A DNA stretch of 64,000 nt, from contig CAJOGK010000015.1 in NCBI GenBank assembly GCA_905234145.1, forward strand, positions 1 through 64,000, in the 5' to 3' direction. This document shows positions 43,519-52,923 of the stretch, piece after piece. The notes beneath the pieces are model-generated. The model had not been told where the DNA came from and did no database searches. It saw only the letters and a program-made list of their open reading frames with translations. Positions within the stretch are counted from its first letter, which is position 1. Each line of letters starts with the position of its first letter. The position numbers were made by a program, and so were the translations under genes. This stretch comes from an uncultured Prevotella sp. GTDB lineage: Bacteria > Bacteroidota > Bacteroidia > Bacteroidales > Bacteroidaceae.

Positions 43519-45361
43519 AACCAAGTTTCTGATTATATTCTTTCAAAGTCTCGAGCACATTGCACTTCACATGGATATAGTTCTCGATGCCGGCAGCCTT
43601 CAGATCCTCCATGCAAGCAGGAGCACCGGCAACTACGAACATCGCACGTCCGTTCAAATACTTGAAGGCTGGAATAGCGTACTCAGCATACTCATCGTCG
43701 CTTGAGCAAATCACTACGATATCAGCCTTAGCCTCAAGTGCAGCATCAACACCCTCCTCAACAGTCTTGAAGCCGAGGTTATCAATCACCTTATAACCGG
43801 CACAAGCGAGGAAGTTGCAAGAGAACTGGGCACGAGCCTGACGCATAGCCAGATTACCAATGGTAAGCATAAAGGCTACAGGTACCTTTGTTTCTTCGGT
43901 ATGGATACGGAGATCTTCGAAATCAGCAGCAAGGCGAGTGCTGTTGATGGTCTTGAAGGCTGGCTCTTCTGCATGACCACAGCCACAAGCACAACTCTTA
44001 GCCTTCTTACCCTCGCTCTTCTCTGTGAAATTCGGGAATTGGTTAGTACCCAGCAAGAACTCCTTACGCTTAGCAGCATCACCATGGCGCTTCACGTTGG
44101 TAGCATTGATATCATCCTGGATGGTACCAGCCTTAATGGCAGCAAGGAAGCCACCCTCCTCTTCTACCTTCAGGAAGATCTTCCAAGCCTCAGTAGCCAA
44201 AGCATCGGTGAGGTGCTCAATATAGTAAGAACCAGCACCTGGATCAACGATACGGTCGAAATGGCTCTCCTCCTTGATGATGAGCTGCTGGTTGCGAGCG
44301 ATACGCTCTGAGAACTCAGTAGCCTCCTCGTATGGCGCATCAAACGGCGTTACCACCATTGAGTGAACACTACCCAGAGCAGCACTCATGGCCTCTGTCT
44401 GAGAACGAAGCAGATTTACGTATGAATCGAAGAGCGTCTGATTATAAGTAGAGGTGGTTGCATTGATGATCATCTGACAAGCGCAATCGCACTTAGGCTC
44501 ATACTGTTTTACGATCTGAGCCCAAAGCAGACGAGCTGCACGGAACTTAGCAATCTCCATGAAGTAGTTCTCGCTAACGCCCATATTAAACTTAATGCTC
44601 TTGGCAGCCAGGTCTACATCTACACCAGCATCTGTCAACTGCTGCAGATATTCGTTACCCCAAGCAAGGGCATAACCCAACTCCTGAACGATATAGGCAC
44701 CCGCATTATTGAGGGCATCAGAGCTGACAGCGATACAACGGAAGTTAGGATATTCCTTCAGAGCCTCCACGAGGGAAGAGGTAAGAGGTAAGAGGGAAGA
44801 AGTGTCCTTACCCTTCATGACCATCTTCGCCATCGGGTCGAACTCGATAGAGCCAACAACCTTCTCCTTGTCGTAGCCCTTCTTCTCGAAATAAGCCACG
44901 AGGATTTCAGCCAGTTCGAGAGAATGACGCTGACAGGTAGCAAAGTTCACCTCTACGATGTCGCAAAGGATACCCTCCAGCAGTGCCTCAATAGTTTCTT
45001 TCGACACCATGTCGCCGGGAATCTTAAAGCCCAGCGAATCGATACCCTTATTCAGGATGTCGAGTGCCTTCTTGTTGGCCTCCTTAGCATCAGTTACTTC
45101 GATGTTCTGACGAACATACCACGCGTTTGAGTCTTTCTTGTTACCACGCACGAAGGGGAACTCTCCGGGGAGCGCATCAGGTGTTTTCAGATTCGCCAGA
45201 TCTTCGCGGCGATAGAAAGGCTGTACGTTAAAACCTTCATTGGTTCTCCATACCAAGCGCTTTTGGAAGTCGGCACCTTTCAGATCGACTTCAATCTTGT
45301 CGAGCCACTCCTGAGTGGTCGGCGCTGTAAACTCGGTAAAGAGTTTTTCTTTGTTTGCCAT
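43511..45361 (-). CDS. mutA: methylmalonyl-CoA mutase small subunit
   Basis: Non-catalytic partner of MutB, 616 residues, with a barrel domain and a degenerate B12-like C-terminal domain lacking the DxHxxG histidine. [19 protein letters not shown] opens it and [18 protein letters not shown] is the conserved core. The start ATG at 45361 is 54 bases from the -7 box. At about residues 186-198 it contains [13 protein letters not shown], encoded by CTCTTACCTCTTACC-type words (44768-44808) and absent from the family as I know it. A Cys-rich [11 protein letters not shown] linker follows the barrel domain. Confidence 0.93.
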   Translation of the reverse strand: MANKEKLFTEFTAPTTQEWLDKIEVDLKGADFQKRLVWRTNEGFNVQPFYRREDLANLKTPDALPGEFPFVRGNKKDSNAWYVRQNIEVTDAKEANKKALDILNKGIDSLGFKIPGDMVSKETIEALLEGILCDIVEVNFATCQRHSLELAEILVAYFEKKGYDKEKVVGSIEFDPMAKMVMKGKDTSSLLPLTSSLVEALKEYPNFRCIAVSSDALNNAGAYIVQELGYALAWGNEYLQQLTDAGVDVDLAAKSIKFNMGVSENYFMEIAKFRAARLLWAQIVKQYEPKCDCACQMIINATTSTYNQTLFDSYVNLLRSQTEAMSAALGSVHSMVVTPFDAPYEEATEFSERIARNQQLIIKEESHFDRIVDPGAGSYYIEHLTDALATEAWKIFLKVEEEGGFLAAIKAGTIQDDINATNVKRHGDAAKRKEFLLGTNQFPNFTEKSEGKKAKSCACGCGHAEEPAFKTINSTRLAADFEDLRIHTEETKVPVAFMLTIGNLAMRQARAQFSCNFLACAGYKVIDNLGFKTVEEGVDAALEAKADIVVICSSDDEYAEYAIPAFKYLNGRAMFVVAGAPACMEDLKAAGIENYIHVKCNVLETLKEYNQKLGYA

Positions 45362-45414
45362 AAATTACGTTTAATTATTATATAAAGTTGTTTTAAGCTT
45401 CCCTTTTCGGGCTA

Positions 45415-45422
45415 CAAAGGTA
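45415..45422 (-). promoter_or_regulatory. -7 box of mutA-mutB
   Basis: TACCTTTG on the minus strand, 54 bases before the mutA start. It is divergent from the transporter promoter at 45528. Confidence 0.55.
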
Positions 45423-45527
45423 CAAAGTTTTTATTCAAATAGGGCAATTGAATTGTGAAAGAAATAAAAAAACGGTTTTTATTCAAAATTAAATGCACAA
45501 AATCGCTCAAGTTGCGCATTTTTTGAG

Positions 45528-45535
45528 TAACTTTG
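45528..45535 (+). promoter_or_regulatory. -7 box of the transporter/decarboxylase operon
   Basis: TAACTTTG lies 40 bases before ATG 45575. Confidence 0.55.
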
Positions 45536-45574
45536 CACTCGAAATTTGAGAATATTAAAAATATTGTAGTATTT

Positions 45575-47272
45575 ATGGAATCTCTTCAATGGTTGAAAGA
45601 CCTGTTTACGACCACTGATTCCGTGGCGCATATCACGTTGCTTTACGCCATCGTGATAGCTACTGGTGTCTATCTGGGCAAATTGAAGGTCTTCGGTATT
45701 TCTCTCGGTGTAACATTCGTATTGTTTGCCGGTATTTTAGCAGGCCACATCGGCTTTACTGCTCCGACTCCAATCCTGACTTTCGTTCAGGATTTCGGTC
45801 TCATACTCTTCGTCTTTATGATTGGTATGCAGGTGGGTCCTGGTTTCTTCGAGAGTTTTGGCTTACAGGGTATCAAACTCAACGGACTGGCAGCGAGTGC
45901 CATTCTGCTTAACATCCTCGTGATGTTTGCCTGCTATTACATTTTCTTCGATACCAGCGTGGTAACAAACTTGCCCATGATGGTTGGTACGCTTTATGGT
46001 GCTGTTACCAACACCCCAGGACTTGGAGCTGCTAACGAGGCACTGAATACCGTGTTCCCCAATGGCGCCCCTCAGATTGCATCGGCGTATGCCTGTGCTT
46101 ATCCCCTTGGTGTGCTGGGAATCATAGGTGCTACTATATTAATAAGGTATATATGCAGAGTAAAACTCGAGAAAGAGGAAGAAGAGTTGAAGGCAATGGA
46201 GGGTACTAAGACCAACAAGAAGCCCTATAAGATGCATCTGGAGGTTACCAACCAGTATCTGGAGGGTAGAACCATCCTGCAGGTTCACGACTTCCTGAAT
46301 CGCGATTTCGTATGTTCACGCATTGAGCATGAAGGTGATATCACCATTGCAAACCGTAATACGGAGCTCCATGTGGGTGACAAGATGCTGATTGTGTGCG
46401 CAGAAGCCGACCACGAAGCCATTCATGCCTTTATCGGTCCTGTTATTGACATCGATTTGGAGCAGCAACAACAGGAAGAGCCTATGATCTCCAAAGGTGT
46501 GCTTATCACCAATCCCAAGATTAATGGTAAAACACTGGCTTCTATGCACTTCTCGAGTGTGCATGGTGTCAACGTTACGCGTGTCACTCGTCATGGCATC
46601 GATCTCTTTGCTTCAGCAAGTCTGCCTTTGCAGGTAGGTGATAAAATCAGAGTGGTAGGTCCTGAGGATGCTGTTAACCGTGTGGCTGTTCGCATGGGCA
46701 ACTCCAGCAACAAGCTGAATGCACCTAATATCGCCACCATCTTTGTGGGCATCTTCCTGGGTCTTATCTTTGGTTCTCTGCCTATTGCGATTCCCGGCAT
46801 GCCAGTACCTGTAAAACTGGGTTTGGCTGGTGGACCGCTGATTATCGCCATTCTTATTGGTCGTTATGGCTATAAGATCCATCTGGTAACCTATACCACC
46901 ACATCAGCCAATATGATGTTACGCGAAATAGGATTGGTACTCTTCCTGGCCTCAGTAGGTATCAAGGCAGGTGCAGGGTTCTTCGAAACCGTAGTTGAGG
47001 GCGATGGTTTGCTCTATGTACTTACAGGTTTCCTGATTACCATTATACCTATTTTAATAATAGGCCCTATCGCCCGTATGAAGTTCAAGTTCAACTACTT
47101 CCTCATCGCAGGTATGATAGCCGGTACCTATACCGATCCCCCCGCACTGGCTTATGCCAACAGCATCTGTTCGAAGGAGGCACCTGCACTAGGATATTCC
47201 ACGGTTTATCCACTGTCGATGTTCCTACGCATCTTCACGGCACAGATAGTCGTATTGTTCTTCTGCGGATAA
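45575..47272 (+). CDS. AspT/YidE-type putative transporter with two RCK_C domains
   Basis: A 565-residue inner-membrane protein. Two membrane halves, about 20-190 and 385-565, flank two soluble TrkA-C (RCK_C) domains at about 215-290 and 300-375. The repeated family motifs [17 protein letters not shown] (141-157) and [13 protein letters not shown] near the end are diagnostic of the aspartate:alanine antiporter superfamily. Substrate unknown; a dicarboxylate or amino acid is plausible. ATG at 45575 is chosen over an in-frame ATG at 45533, which overlaps the promoter. It leads the sodium-pump decarboxylase genes. Confidence 0.88.
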   Translation: MESLQWLKDLFTTTDSVAHITLLYAIVIATGVYLGKLKVFGISLGVTFVLFAGILAGHIGFTAPTPILTFVQDFGLILFVFMIGMQVGPGFFESFGLQGIKLNGLAASAILLNILVMFACYYIFFDTSVVTNLPMMVGTLYGAVTNTPGLGAANEALNTVFPNGAPQIASAYACAYPLGVLGIIGATILIRYICRVKLEKEEEELKAMEGTKTNKKPYKMHLEVTNQYLEGRTILQVHDFLNRDFVCSRIEHEGDITIANRNTELHVGDKMLIVCAEADHEAIHAFIGPVIDIDLEQQQQEEPMISKGVLITNPKINGKTLASMHFSSVHGVNVTRVTRHGIDLFASASLPLQVGDKIRVVGPEDAVNRVAVRMGNSSNKLNAPNIATIFVGIFLGLIFGSLPIAIPGMPVPVKLGLAGGPLIIAILIGRYGYKIHLVTYTTTSANMMLREIGLVLFLASVGIKAGAGFFETVVEGDGLLYVLTGFLITIIPILIIGPIARMKFKFNYFLIAGMIAGTYTDPPALAYANSICSKEAPALGYSTVYPLSMFLRIFTAQIVVLFFCG

Positions 47273-47323
47273 GAGGAGATGAAACATTAAAGATTAAGTA
47301 ATTAAATATTCTGAAACAACAAC

Positions 47324-48289
47324 ATGAATAAGTTCAAGCTTCTGCTTTGCAGCATGATGTTGACAAGCGCCTCAGCGGTGATGGCTCAGGGAGCCAAGAA
47401 CATCCGCATCAGTGAGGTGCTGACCAACAATACTGCTAGCATTCAGGACGAGTTCGGACAGCGTGAGGCATGGATAGAGTTGGAGAATAATTCATTCACC
47501 AGCTATAACATCCGTGGTATGTATTTCACCACTGACCCCAGCGTTCTCGACCCTCAGATGAGTGTACCCGATCGCATCAAGCGTATGAGTGTCATCCCCA
47601 ATGGTGAACCTCGCACGATGATTGGCGGTAGACAGCATCTTGTATTCTTCGGCAACTCGAGCCCTGCTCAGGGAAAGTTGCACCTCTCACTTCCCATTCC
47701 TATCTCAGAACCTGTATGGATTGGATTCTACAATGGTAATGCCGTTGACTTGATCGACTCTGTTACAGTGCCTGCGCTTGCCGCTAATCAGAGTTATGCG
47801 CGCCACGGCAACAAATGGAGCATCAAGTCACCGGAAAACGTCACCCCTGGTATTGAGAATTTCATCAAGACCGATGAGACCAAGGACGCCAAGCTCAAGC
47901 GCGAGGATCCTCATGGCTTCGGTATTACCCTGTTGGCCATGGGTATCGTGTTCTTCTGTCTCGCCGTACTCTTCGTATTCTTCTGGATCTTCGGCTTGAT
48001 CATGGCTCACCTCGACACGGCTAAGAAGGTTGTCAACACGCAGCCTATCAAACCTATCACAAAGACCGTGGAGATTACCCACGACATTGCCCACGCTACA
48101 GGAAATATCCTGCAGGATGGTCTCAAGACAAAGGGTAAAGACAAGGAGGTTTACATCGCTGTTATCTCGATGGCTATCAAGCAGTATCAAGACGATGTAC
48201 ACGATGTGGAGAGTGGTATCATTACCATCAAGTCGCACAATACAAGCTGGGCAGCCCCAAATATCCCTATAGGACCAGGGTTGAAATAG
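47324..48289 (+). CDS. decarboxylase gamma-like subunit fused to an extracytoplasmic lamin-tail-like domain
   Basis: A 321-residue protein with signal peptide (1-22, cleavage near VMAQ), a beta-sandwich of lamin-tail type at about 25-165 (IRISEVLTNNTASIQDEFG, EAWIELENNS), one membrane helix at about 198-228 (LLAMGIVFFCLAVLF), and a cytosolic C-terminus with AVISMAIKQYQDDVHD, the OadG-like part. It would anchor the sodium-pumping decarboxylase complex in the inner membrane. The biotin and beta subunit genes follow. This layout appears in Bacteroidales relatives; the role of the outer domain is unknown. Confidence 0.82.
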   Translation: MNKFKLLLCSMMLTSASAVMAQGAKNIRISEVLTNNTASIQDEFGQREAWIELENNSFTSYNIRGMYFTTDPSVLDPQMSVPDRIKRMSVIPNGEPRTMIGGRQHLVFFGNSSPAQGKLHLSLPIPISEPVWIGFYNGNAVDLIDSVTVPALAANQSYARHGNKWSIKSPENVTPGIENFIKTDETKDAKLKREDPHGFGITLLAMGIVFFCLAVLFVFFWIFGLIMAHLDTAKKVVNTQPIKPITKTVEITHDIAHATGNILQDGLKTKGKDKEVYIAVISMAIKQYQDDVHDVESGIITIKSHNTSWAAPNIPIGPGLK

Positions 48290-48320
48290 TTTATAGTTTT
48301 AAGTTTATAGTTTATAGAAG
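48290..48320. repeat. TTTATAGTTTTAAG-type word repeat before the biotin subunit gene
   Basis: Three imperfect copies of a GTTTATAG-type word fill the entire gap. Confidence 0.55.
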
Positions 48321-48776
48321 ATGAATAAGTATCAATATAAAGTACAAGGCGTTGATTACGACGTAGAGATAGAAGAAGTAGAGGGCAATGTAGCCAAGGT
48401 TAACGTCAACGGCATTCGTTTCGACGTAGAGCTCAAGCAGCCCATCAACCCCACAAGCACGCTGAAGAAGGTACGCGTAGAGGCTCCGAAGCCAGTGGCC
48501 CGTCCTTCAGTGGCACCTGCTGCCCCAGCTCCAGCACCCGCTGCAGCTGCTCCTGCCGGTGCTGGCTCTCCTGTAAAGGCACCACTACCTGGCACCATCA
48601 CCGAGGTGAAAGTCAACGTTGGCGACAAGGTGAATGTGGGCGACGTCGTGCTCGTGCTCGAAGCGATGAAGATGCAGAACAACATCGAGTCTGAATATGC
48701 TGGTACCGTTACGGCCATCAACACCAAACCCGGTGAATCAGTAATGGAAGGTGCTGTTCTACTCACCATAGGGTAG
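48321..48776 (+). CDS. mmdC: biotin carboxyl carrier subunit of the decarboxylase
   Basis: A 151-residue protein: an N-terminal domain of about 55 residues, an Ala/Pro-rich hinge (about 60-85) and a C-terminal biotinyl domain with EAMKM at 114-118; Lys117 carries biotin. It shuttles carboxyl groups between the carboxyltransferase (alpha subunit) and the membrane beta subunit. The alpha subunit gene is not in this window. Confidence 0.92.
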   Translation: MNKYQYKVQGVDYDVEIEEVEGNVAKVNVNGIRFDVELKQPINPTSTLKKVRVEAPKPVARPSVAPAAPAPAPAAAAPAGAGSPVKAPLPGTITEVKVNVGDKVNVGDVVLVLEAMKMQNNIESEYAGTVTAINTKPGESVMEGAVLLTIG

Positions 48777-48806
48777 TTGATAATTGATAATTGATAATTG
48801 ACAATT
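48777..48806. repeat. TTGATAATTGATAATTG word repeat before mmdB
   Basis: Three near-perfect copies of TTGATAA followed by TTGACAATT fill the whole gap up to the ATG, leaving no recognisable ribosome binding site. Confidence 0.7.
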
Positions 48807-49953
48807 ATGGATTTAGGACAGTTTATCATACAAAACTTTCATGAGTTTCTAACTTACACGGCTTTTGCCAATGCCACGGTTGGAAATCTGATCATGATTG
48901 CGGTGGGAGCCTTCTTCATCTGGCTCGCCATCAAGAAAGACTTCGAGCCCCTGCTGCTCATCCCTATCGGATTGGGTATCATCTTGGGCAATATCCCCTT
49001 CCGTGCTGATGCCGGATTGGAGATTGGTCTTTACGAAGACAACTCAGTACTGAATATTTTCTATCAAGGTGTGCGCCAAGGCTGGTATCCACCACTTATC
49101 TTCCTGGGCATTGGTGCCATGACCGACTTTACGGCCCTCTTGGCTAATCCTAAGCTCATGCTGATTGGTGCGTCTGCCCAGTTTGGTATCTTTGGTGCCT
49201 ACATGGTAGCCTTGGCTATGGGATTCGAGCCCTCACAGGCCGCAGGTATTGCCATCATCGGTGGTGCCGATGGTCCTACAGCCATCTTCCTCAGCTCAAA
49301 GCTATCACCCAACCTGATGGGTGCTATCGCCGTTTGTGCTTACAGCTACATGGCTTTGGTACCTGTGATTCAGCCATTCATCATGCGCCTGCTTACCACC
49401 AAGAAAGAGCGTGTTATCAAGATGAAGCCTGGTCGCGAGGTATCTCAGACAGAGCGCATCCTGTTCCCGATTATCGGATTGCTGCTTACCACGTTTATCG
49501 TACCTTCGGGTCTGCCTCTGCTGGGTATGCTGTTCTTCGGCAACCTGCTGAAGGAGAGTGGCAAGACCACACGCTTGGCCAAGACCGCAGGTTCTTCGCT
49601 CAACGATATCGTAGTGATGCTGTTGGGTCTCACCGTAGGCTGCTCTACACAGGCCAGCGAGTTCCTCACCTTCAATACCATCAAGATTTTCGCCCTTGGT
49701 GCCATGGCCTTCATGATTGCCACCGCCTCTGGTGTATGCTTCGTGAAGATCATGAACCTCTTCCTGCCAGAAGGCAAGAAGCTGAATCCGCTGATTGGTA
49801 ACGCTGGTGTAAGTGCTGTGCCAATGGCCGCCCGTATTAGTAATAACCTCGGATTGGAGTACGACCGCCACAACTTCCTGCATGGGTCCCAATGTGGCAG
49901 GTGTCATCGGTTCGGCTGTAGCTGCTGGAGCACTCTTAGGATTCCTGTCATGA
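48807..49953 (+). pseudogene. mmdB: sodium-pumping decarboxylase beta subunit with a frameshift near the 3' end
   Basis: An integral membrane carboxybiotin decarboxylase that pumps sodium out. Family signatures are IGIGAMTDFTALLANPK (near), GGADGPTAIFLSSKL, GNLLKESGKT and NAGVSAVPMAARISN. After HNFL at about 49881, roughly 11 bases are missing from the expected LLMHAMGPN; the correct ending GPNVAGVIGSAVAAGALLGFLS then TGA (49951-49953) is in another frame. As assembled, the frame runs on into the LuxR-type gene. ATG at 48807 is used; an in-frame TTG lies nine bases upstream. Confidence 0.88.
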
Positions 49954-50543
49954 TCGCCAGACCAAAGATAGCCGTAATCGACCCCAATACACTGGCGGCA
50001 ATGGGATTGAAACAAATCCTTCAAAACGTCATGCCTATCATGACGGTTGATACTTATGGCTCATTTTTGGAACTGCTGTCAAACCAGCCCGACGACTATT
50101 TCCACTATTTCGTGTCGATTAATATCGTACTCGAAAACAAGGCTTTCTTTCTGGAACGTCGTCGCAAAACCATTGTGCTCACACTGTCACTCGACACCAT
50201 GTCGCAACTCTCCGAGTTCCATAGTCTGTGTGTCAACGTACCCGAACATGAGCTAGTGCGCTCGCTTCTGTCGCTCGAACAGCATGCCCACGGTAAGGGT
50301 AAAAACCTGCCGCCCATGCCTGCTATACTGCAACAGAAGATACTGACCGACCGCGAAATCGAGGTGATGGCACTCATTGTGCAAGGCTATATCAACAAAG
50401 AGATTGCCGAGAGGCTGAATATCAGCATGGCCACCGTCATCACCCATCGCAAGAACATCATGGACAAGTTGGGTATAAAGAGTGTTTCAGCGCTCACTAT
50501 CTACGCTGTCACCCACGGCTATGTCGACATTAATAAGATTTAA
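49950..50543 (+). CDS. LuxR-type response regulator-like transcription factor
   Basis: A 197-residue protein. The N-terminal ~120 residues (KIAVIDPNTLAAMGLKQIL) look like a degenerate receiver without the normal Asp-Asp pocket. The C-terminal 65 residues are a LuxR helix-turn-helix: LTDREIEVMALIVQGYINKEIAERL and ATVITHRKNIMDKLGI. Its ATG overlaps the true stop of mmdB (ATGA), so it is translationally coupled. In the sequence as given it is fused to mmdB by the frameshift. It may control the decarboxylase operon or sense its state; this is inference from position. Confidence 0.8.
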   Translation: MIARPKIAVIDPNTLAAMGLKQILQNVMPIMTVDTYGSFLELLSNQPDDYFHYFVSINIVLENKAFFLERRRKTIVLTLSLDTMSQLSEFHSLCVNVPEHELVRSLLSLEQHAHGKGKNLPPMPAILQQKILTDREIEVMALIVQGYINKEIAERLNISMATVITHRKNIMDKLGIKSVSALTIYAVTHGYVDINKI

Positions 50544-50551
50544 AGAATTGT

Positions 50552-51679
50552 ATGAGATTAGACTTTGAAAATGCTTACGCCGACGTCATCAGTTTCGACT
50601 GTGGCACTGAGGTAAAGGAATACCACGCGATGATCCACGTTGCCGAGTCACGCTTGCCATACGCCAAGCAGCTCGAAGCCGTGATCAATGCCTATCATGC
50701 CCTGCTCAGCAAGTGGCCCGACACGCAAGCCGTTTTTAAGCGCTATTTCCTAAGCGATGCCGCCAATCAGGCCGACGAAGTCATCGTGGCCGATGTCACC
50801 GATTGCGCCAAGAGCATCATCCAGCAGGCGCCCCTCGACGGCACCAAGATTGCCCTGTGGGTATATCTGATGAGCAATGTGCAAACCAGCCTTACGAAGA
50901 GCGGCCTTTACCAGGTGAGTCATGGCGAGTTCCGCCACCTCTATAATGCCTCAGCCCACAATCTTGCAGCTAATTCCGAGTATCAGATGCGATTACTCTT
51001 CAATGAGTATATCATGCAACTGGCCGAAGAAGGCTGTACGCTGTCAGAAAACTGCATCCGCACGTGGCTTTTCGTCAACGATATCGACCTCAACTATGGT
51101 GGTGTGGTTCGCGCCCGCAATCAGGTATTCTTTACCCAGGGCCTTACCGTCCATACCCATTTCATCGCCTCTACAGGCATCGGTGGTCGCCAGCAAGATC
51201 CTAATGTACTCTCACAGATGGACAACTACGCCATCGCCGGCATCCGTCCAGAGCAGATTCATTACCTCTACGCCCCTACCCATCTCAATCGCACCAGCGA
51301 TTATGGTGTAAGCTTCGAGCGCGGCACGTATATCGACTATGCCGATCGTCGCCATGTGTTTATCTCTGGTACCGCTTCTATCAACAATAAGGGTGAAATC
51401 ATGTTCCCTAAGGATGTAGAGAAGCAAACCCATCGCATATGGGAAAATGTGGAGGCCTTGCTGAAAGAGGCCGACTGCACCTATGATAATGTGGTCGAAA
51501 TGGTTGTTTATCTGCGCGATGTGGCCGACTATGAGGTAGTGCGTGCTTTATACGAGGAGCGCTTCCCCGACAAGCCATTTGTCATCGTCAACGCTCCCGT
51601 TTGTCGCCCAGGCTGGCTTGTAGAGATGGAGTGCATGGCACTGAAAGCTGTCAATAACCCAGATTTACCTATGTTTTAG
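50552..51679 (+). CDS. Rid/YjgF-family (chorismatase-like) protein
   Basis: A 375-residue cytosolic protein. The C-terminal ~140 residues have a Rid/YjgF layout: GTASINNKGEIMFPKDVEKQ, then WENVEALLKEADCTYDNVVEMVVYLRD and FVIVNAPVCRPGWLVEMECMA, as in RidA and in FkbO-type chorismatases, which also have a long N-terminal half. The catalytic role is uncertain. It follows the LuxR-type gene by eight bases and is probably cotranscribed. Confidence 0.75.
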   Translation: MRLDFENAYADVISFDCGTEVKEYHAMIHVAESRLPYAKQLEAVINAYHALLSKWPDTQAVFKRYFLSDAANQADEVIVADVTDCAKSIIQQAPLDGTKIALWVYLMSNVQTSLTKSGLYQVSHGEFRHLYNASAHNLAANSEYQMRLLFNEYIMQLAEEGCTLSENCIRTWLFVNDIDLNYGGVVRARNQVFFTQGLTVHTHFIASTGIGGRQQDPNVLSQMDNYAIAGIRPEQIHYLYAPTHLNRTSDYGVSFERGTYIDYADRRHVFISGTASINNKGEIMFPKDVEKQTHRIWENVEALLKEADCTYDNVVEMVVYLRDVADYEVVRALYEERFPDKPFVIVNAPVCRPGWLVEMECMALKAVNNPDLPMF

Positions 51680-51682
51680 TAT

Positions 51683-52000
51683 ATGAACGAGAAGAGCAAT
51701 CAGCAGGATAGTCTGCAATTTGAGTTGCCACAGGAAGTGGCTCAGGGAGAATACGCCAATTTTGCCATTATCACCCACTCAAGTAGTGACTTTATTATCG
51801 ACTTCGCCCGGGTGCTGCCTGGCTTGCCAAAGGCCAAGGTAAAGAGTCGCGTCATTCTGGCACCAGAGCATGCCAAGCGGTTGCTGGCTGCCCTGCAGGA
51901 AAACATCATGCGCTATGAGAAGGAGTTCGGTCCCATTCGTATTCCAGGACAAGAACCCCCGACAATAGCCCCCTTCAACCTGCCCAAAGGTGAAGCATAA
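51683..52000 (+). CDS. DUF3467 family protein
   Basis: A 105-residue soluble protein with the DUF3467 core YANFAIITHSSSDFIIDFARVLPG and AKVKSRVILAPEHAKRLLAAL, ending in a Pro-rich tail. Small, widespread in Bacteroidetes, function unknown. It lies three bases after the Rid-family gene. Confidence 0.87.
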   Translation: MNEKSNQQDSLQFELPQEVAQGEYANFAIITHSSSDFIIDFARVLPGLPKAKVKSRVILAPEHAKRLLAALQENIMRYEKEFGPIRIPGQEPPTIAPFNLPKGEA

Positions 52001-52005
52001 ATGGA

Positions 52006-52887
52006 ATGACAGAACAGGTTAAGTCGAAAAATGTAGCATTGGCACTATCGAGCGGTGGTGCAAGAGGATTGGCGCATATCGGTGCCATCGAAGAACTCGA
52101 GGCGCATGGCTACCATATCAGTTCGATTGCCGGATGCTCCATGGGCGCCCTTATTGGCGGAGTCTATGCTGCAGGCAAACTGGAAGAATTCCGAGAGTGG
52201 ATGAAAACCATCGACAGGAAAAAGATGTTGGAATTGACAGATTTCTCACTTTCGTTGAATCATCTGGTAAAAGGAAAACGTATTATCGAGGCCATTATGG
52301 AGTTTGTGCCCGATGTAGCCATCGAAGACTTGCCTATCCCCTACTGCGCTGTCGCCACTGATCTGAAAGCAGGAAAAGAGGTTGTGTTTAACAAGGGTAG
52401 TCTGTTTGAGGCCATCCGTGCCAGTATCTCCTTGCCTTCTTTTTATGCACCAGTAGAGCGTGATGACATGATACTGATAGACGGTGGCGTGGTGAATCCC
52501 ATCCCCCTAAACCGCGTAAAACGCCATGCTGGCGATATCTTGGCAGGCATCGATGTGAGTGGCCACGATTACAAATCGCAATGGGAGGAAATGCGCAGAC
52601 TTTCTGAATGGCAAAAAAACGACAAATCGCTGAAAGCAAAGATTCTCGACAAGTTGATTCCCGACAATCTGGAGTTTAACTATTTAACGATGTTGACGCG
52701 CACCAGTTCGCTGATGATCCGACAGAATTCCATTCTCATGACAAAGTTGATGAAGCCAGAGATGCTCGCAGATATCCAGATGAACCGTTATGGCACATTC
52801 GATTTCGACAAGTCAGAAAAAATCATCGCCATAGGGCGCCTAAAAACATCCCTCGCCATCAGCAAATACGAACATGGCATAAAGTAA
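52006..52887 (+). CDS. patatin-like phospholipase
   Basis: A 293-residue cytosolic RssA-like patatin: oxyanion loop SSGGARGLAHIG (about 15-26), nucleophile elbow GCSMGALIGG, and the Ser-Asp dyad partner in DGGVVNPIPL. The C-terminal region is helical and basic. No signal peptide is seen. Probably a lipid acyl hydrolase acting at the inner membrane. It is the last gene before a strong terminator. Confidence 0.92.
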   Translation: MTEQVKSKNVALALSSGGARGLAHIGAIEELEAHGYHISSIAGCSMGALIGGVYAAGKLEEFREWMKTIDRKKMLELTDFSLSLNHLVKGKRIIEAIMEFVPDVAIEDLPIPYCAVATDLKAGKEVVFNKGSLFEAIRASISLPSFYAPVERDDMILIDGGVVNPIPLNRVKRHAGDILAGIDVSGHDYKSQWEEMRRLSEWQKNDKSLKAKILDKLIPDNLEFNYLTMLTRTSSLMIRQNSILMTKLMKPEMLADIQMNRYGTFDFDKSEKIIAIGRLKTSLAISKYEHGIK

Positions 52888-52891
52888 CAAA

Positions 52892-52923
52892 AATAAATCC
52901 CTGCCGATTGGCAGGGATTTATT
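52892..52923. terminator. bidirectional terminator between the patatin gene and xth
   Basis: AATAAATCCCTGCC (52892-52905) pairs with GGCAGGGATTTATT (52910-52923) around a GATT loop, 14 pairs with A/T-rich ends on both sides, suited to the two converging genes. The stop of xth lies in it. Confidence 0.88.

Noticed and set aside
49305..50024. Minus-strand open frame across mmdB
   Set aside because: It is antisense to conserved membrane-protein codons and has no domain.
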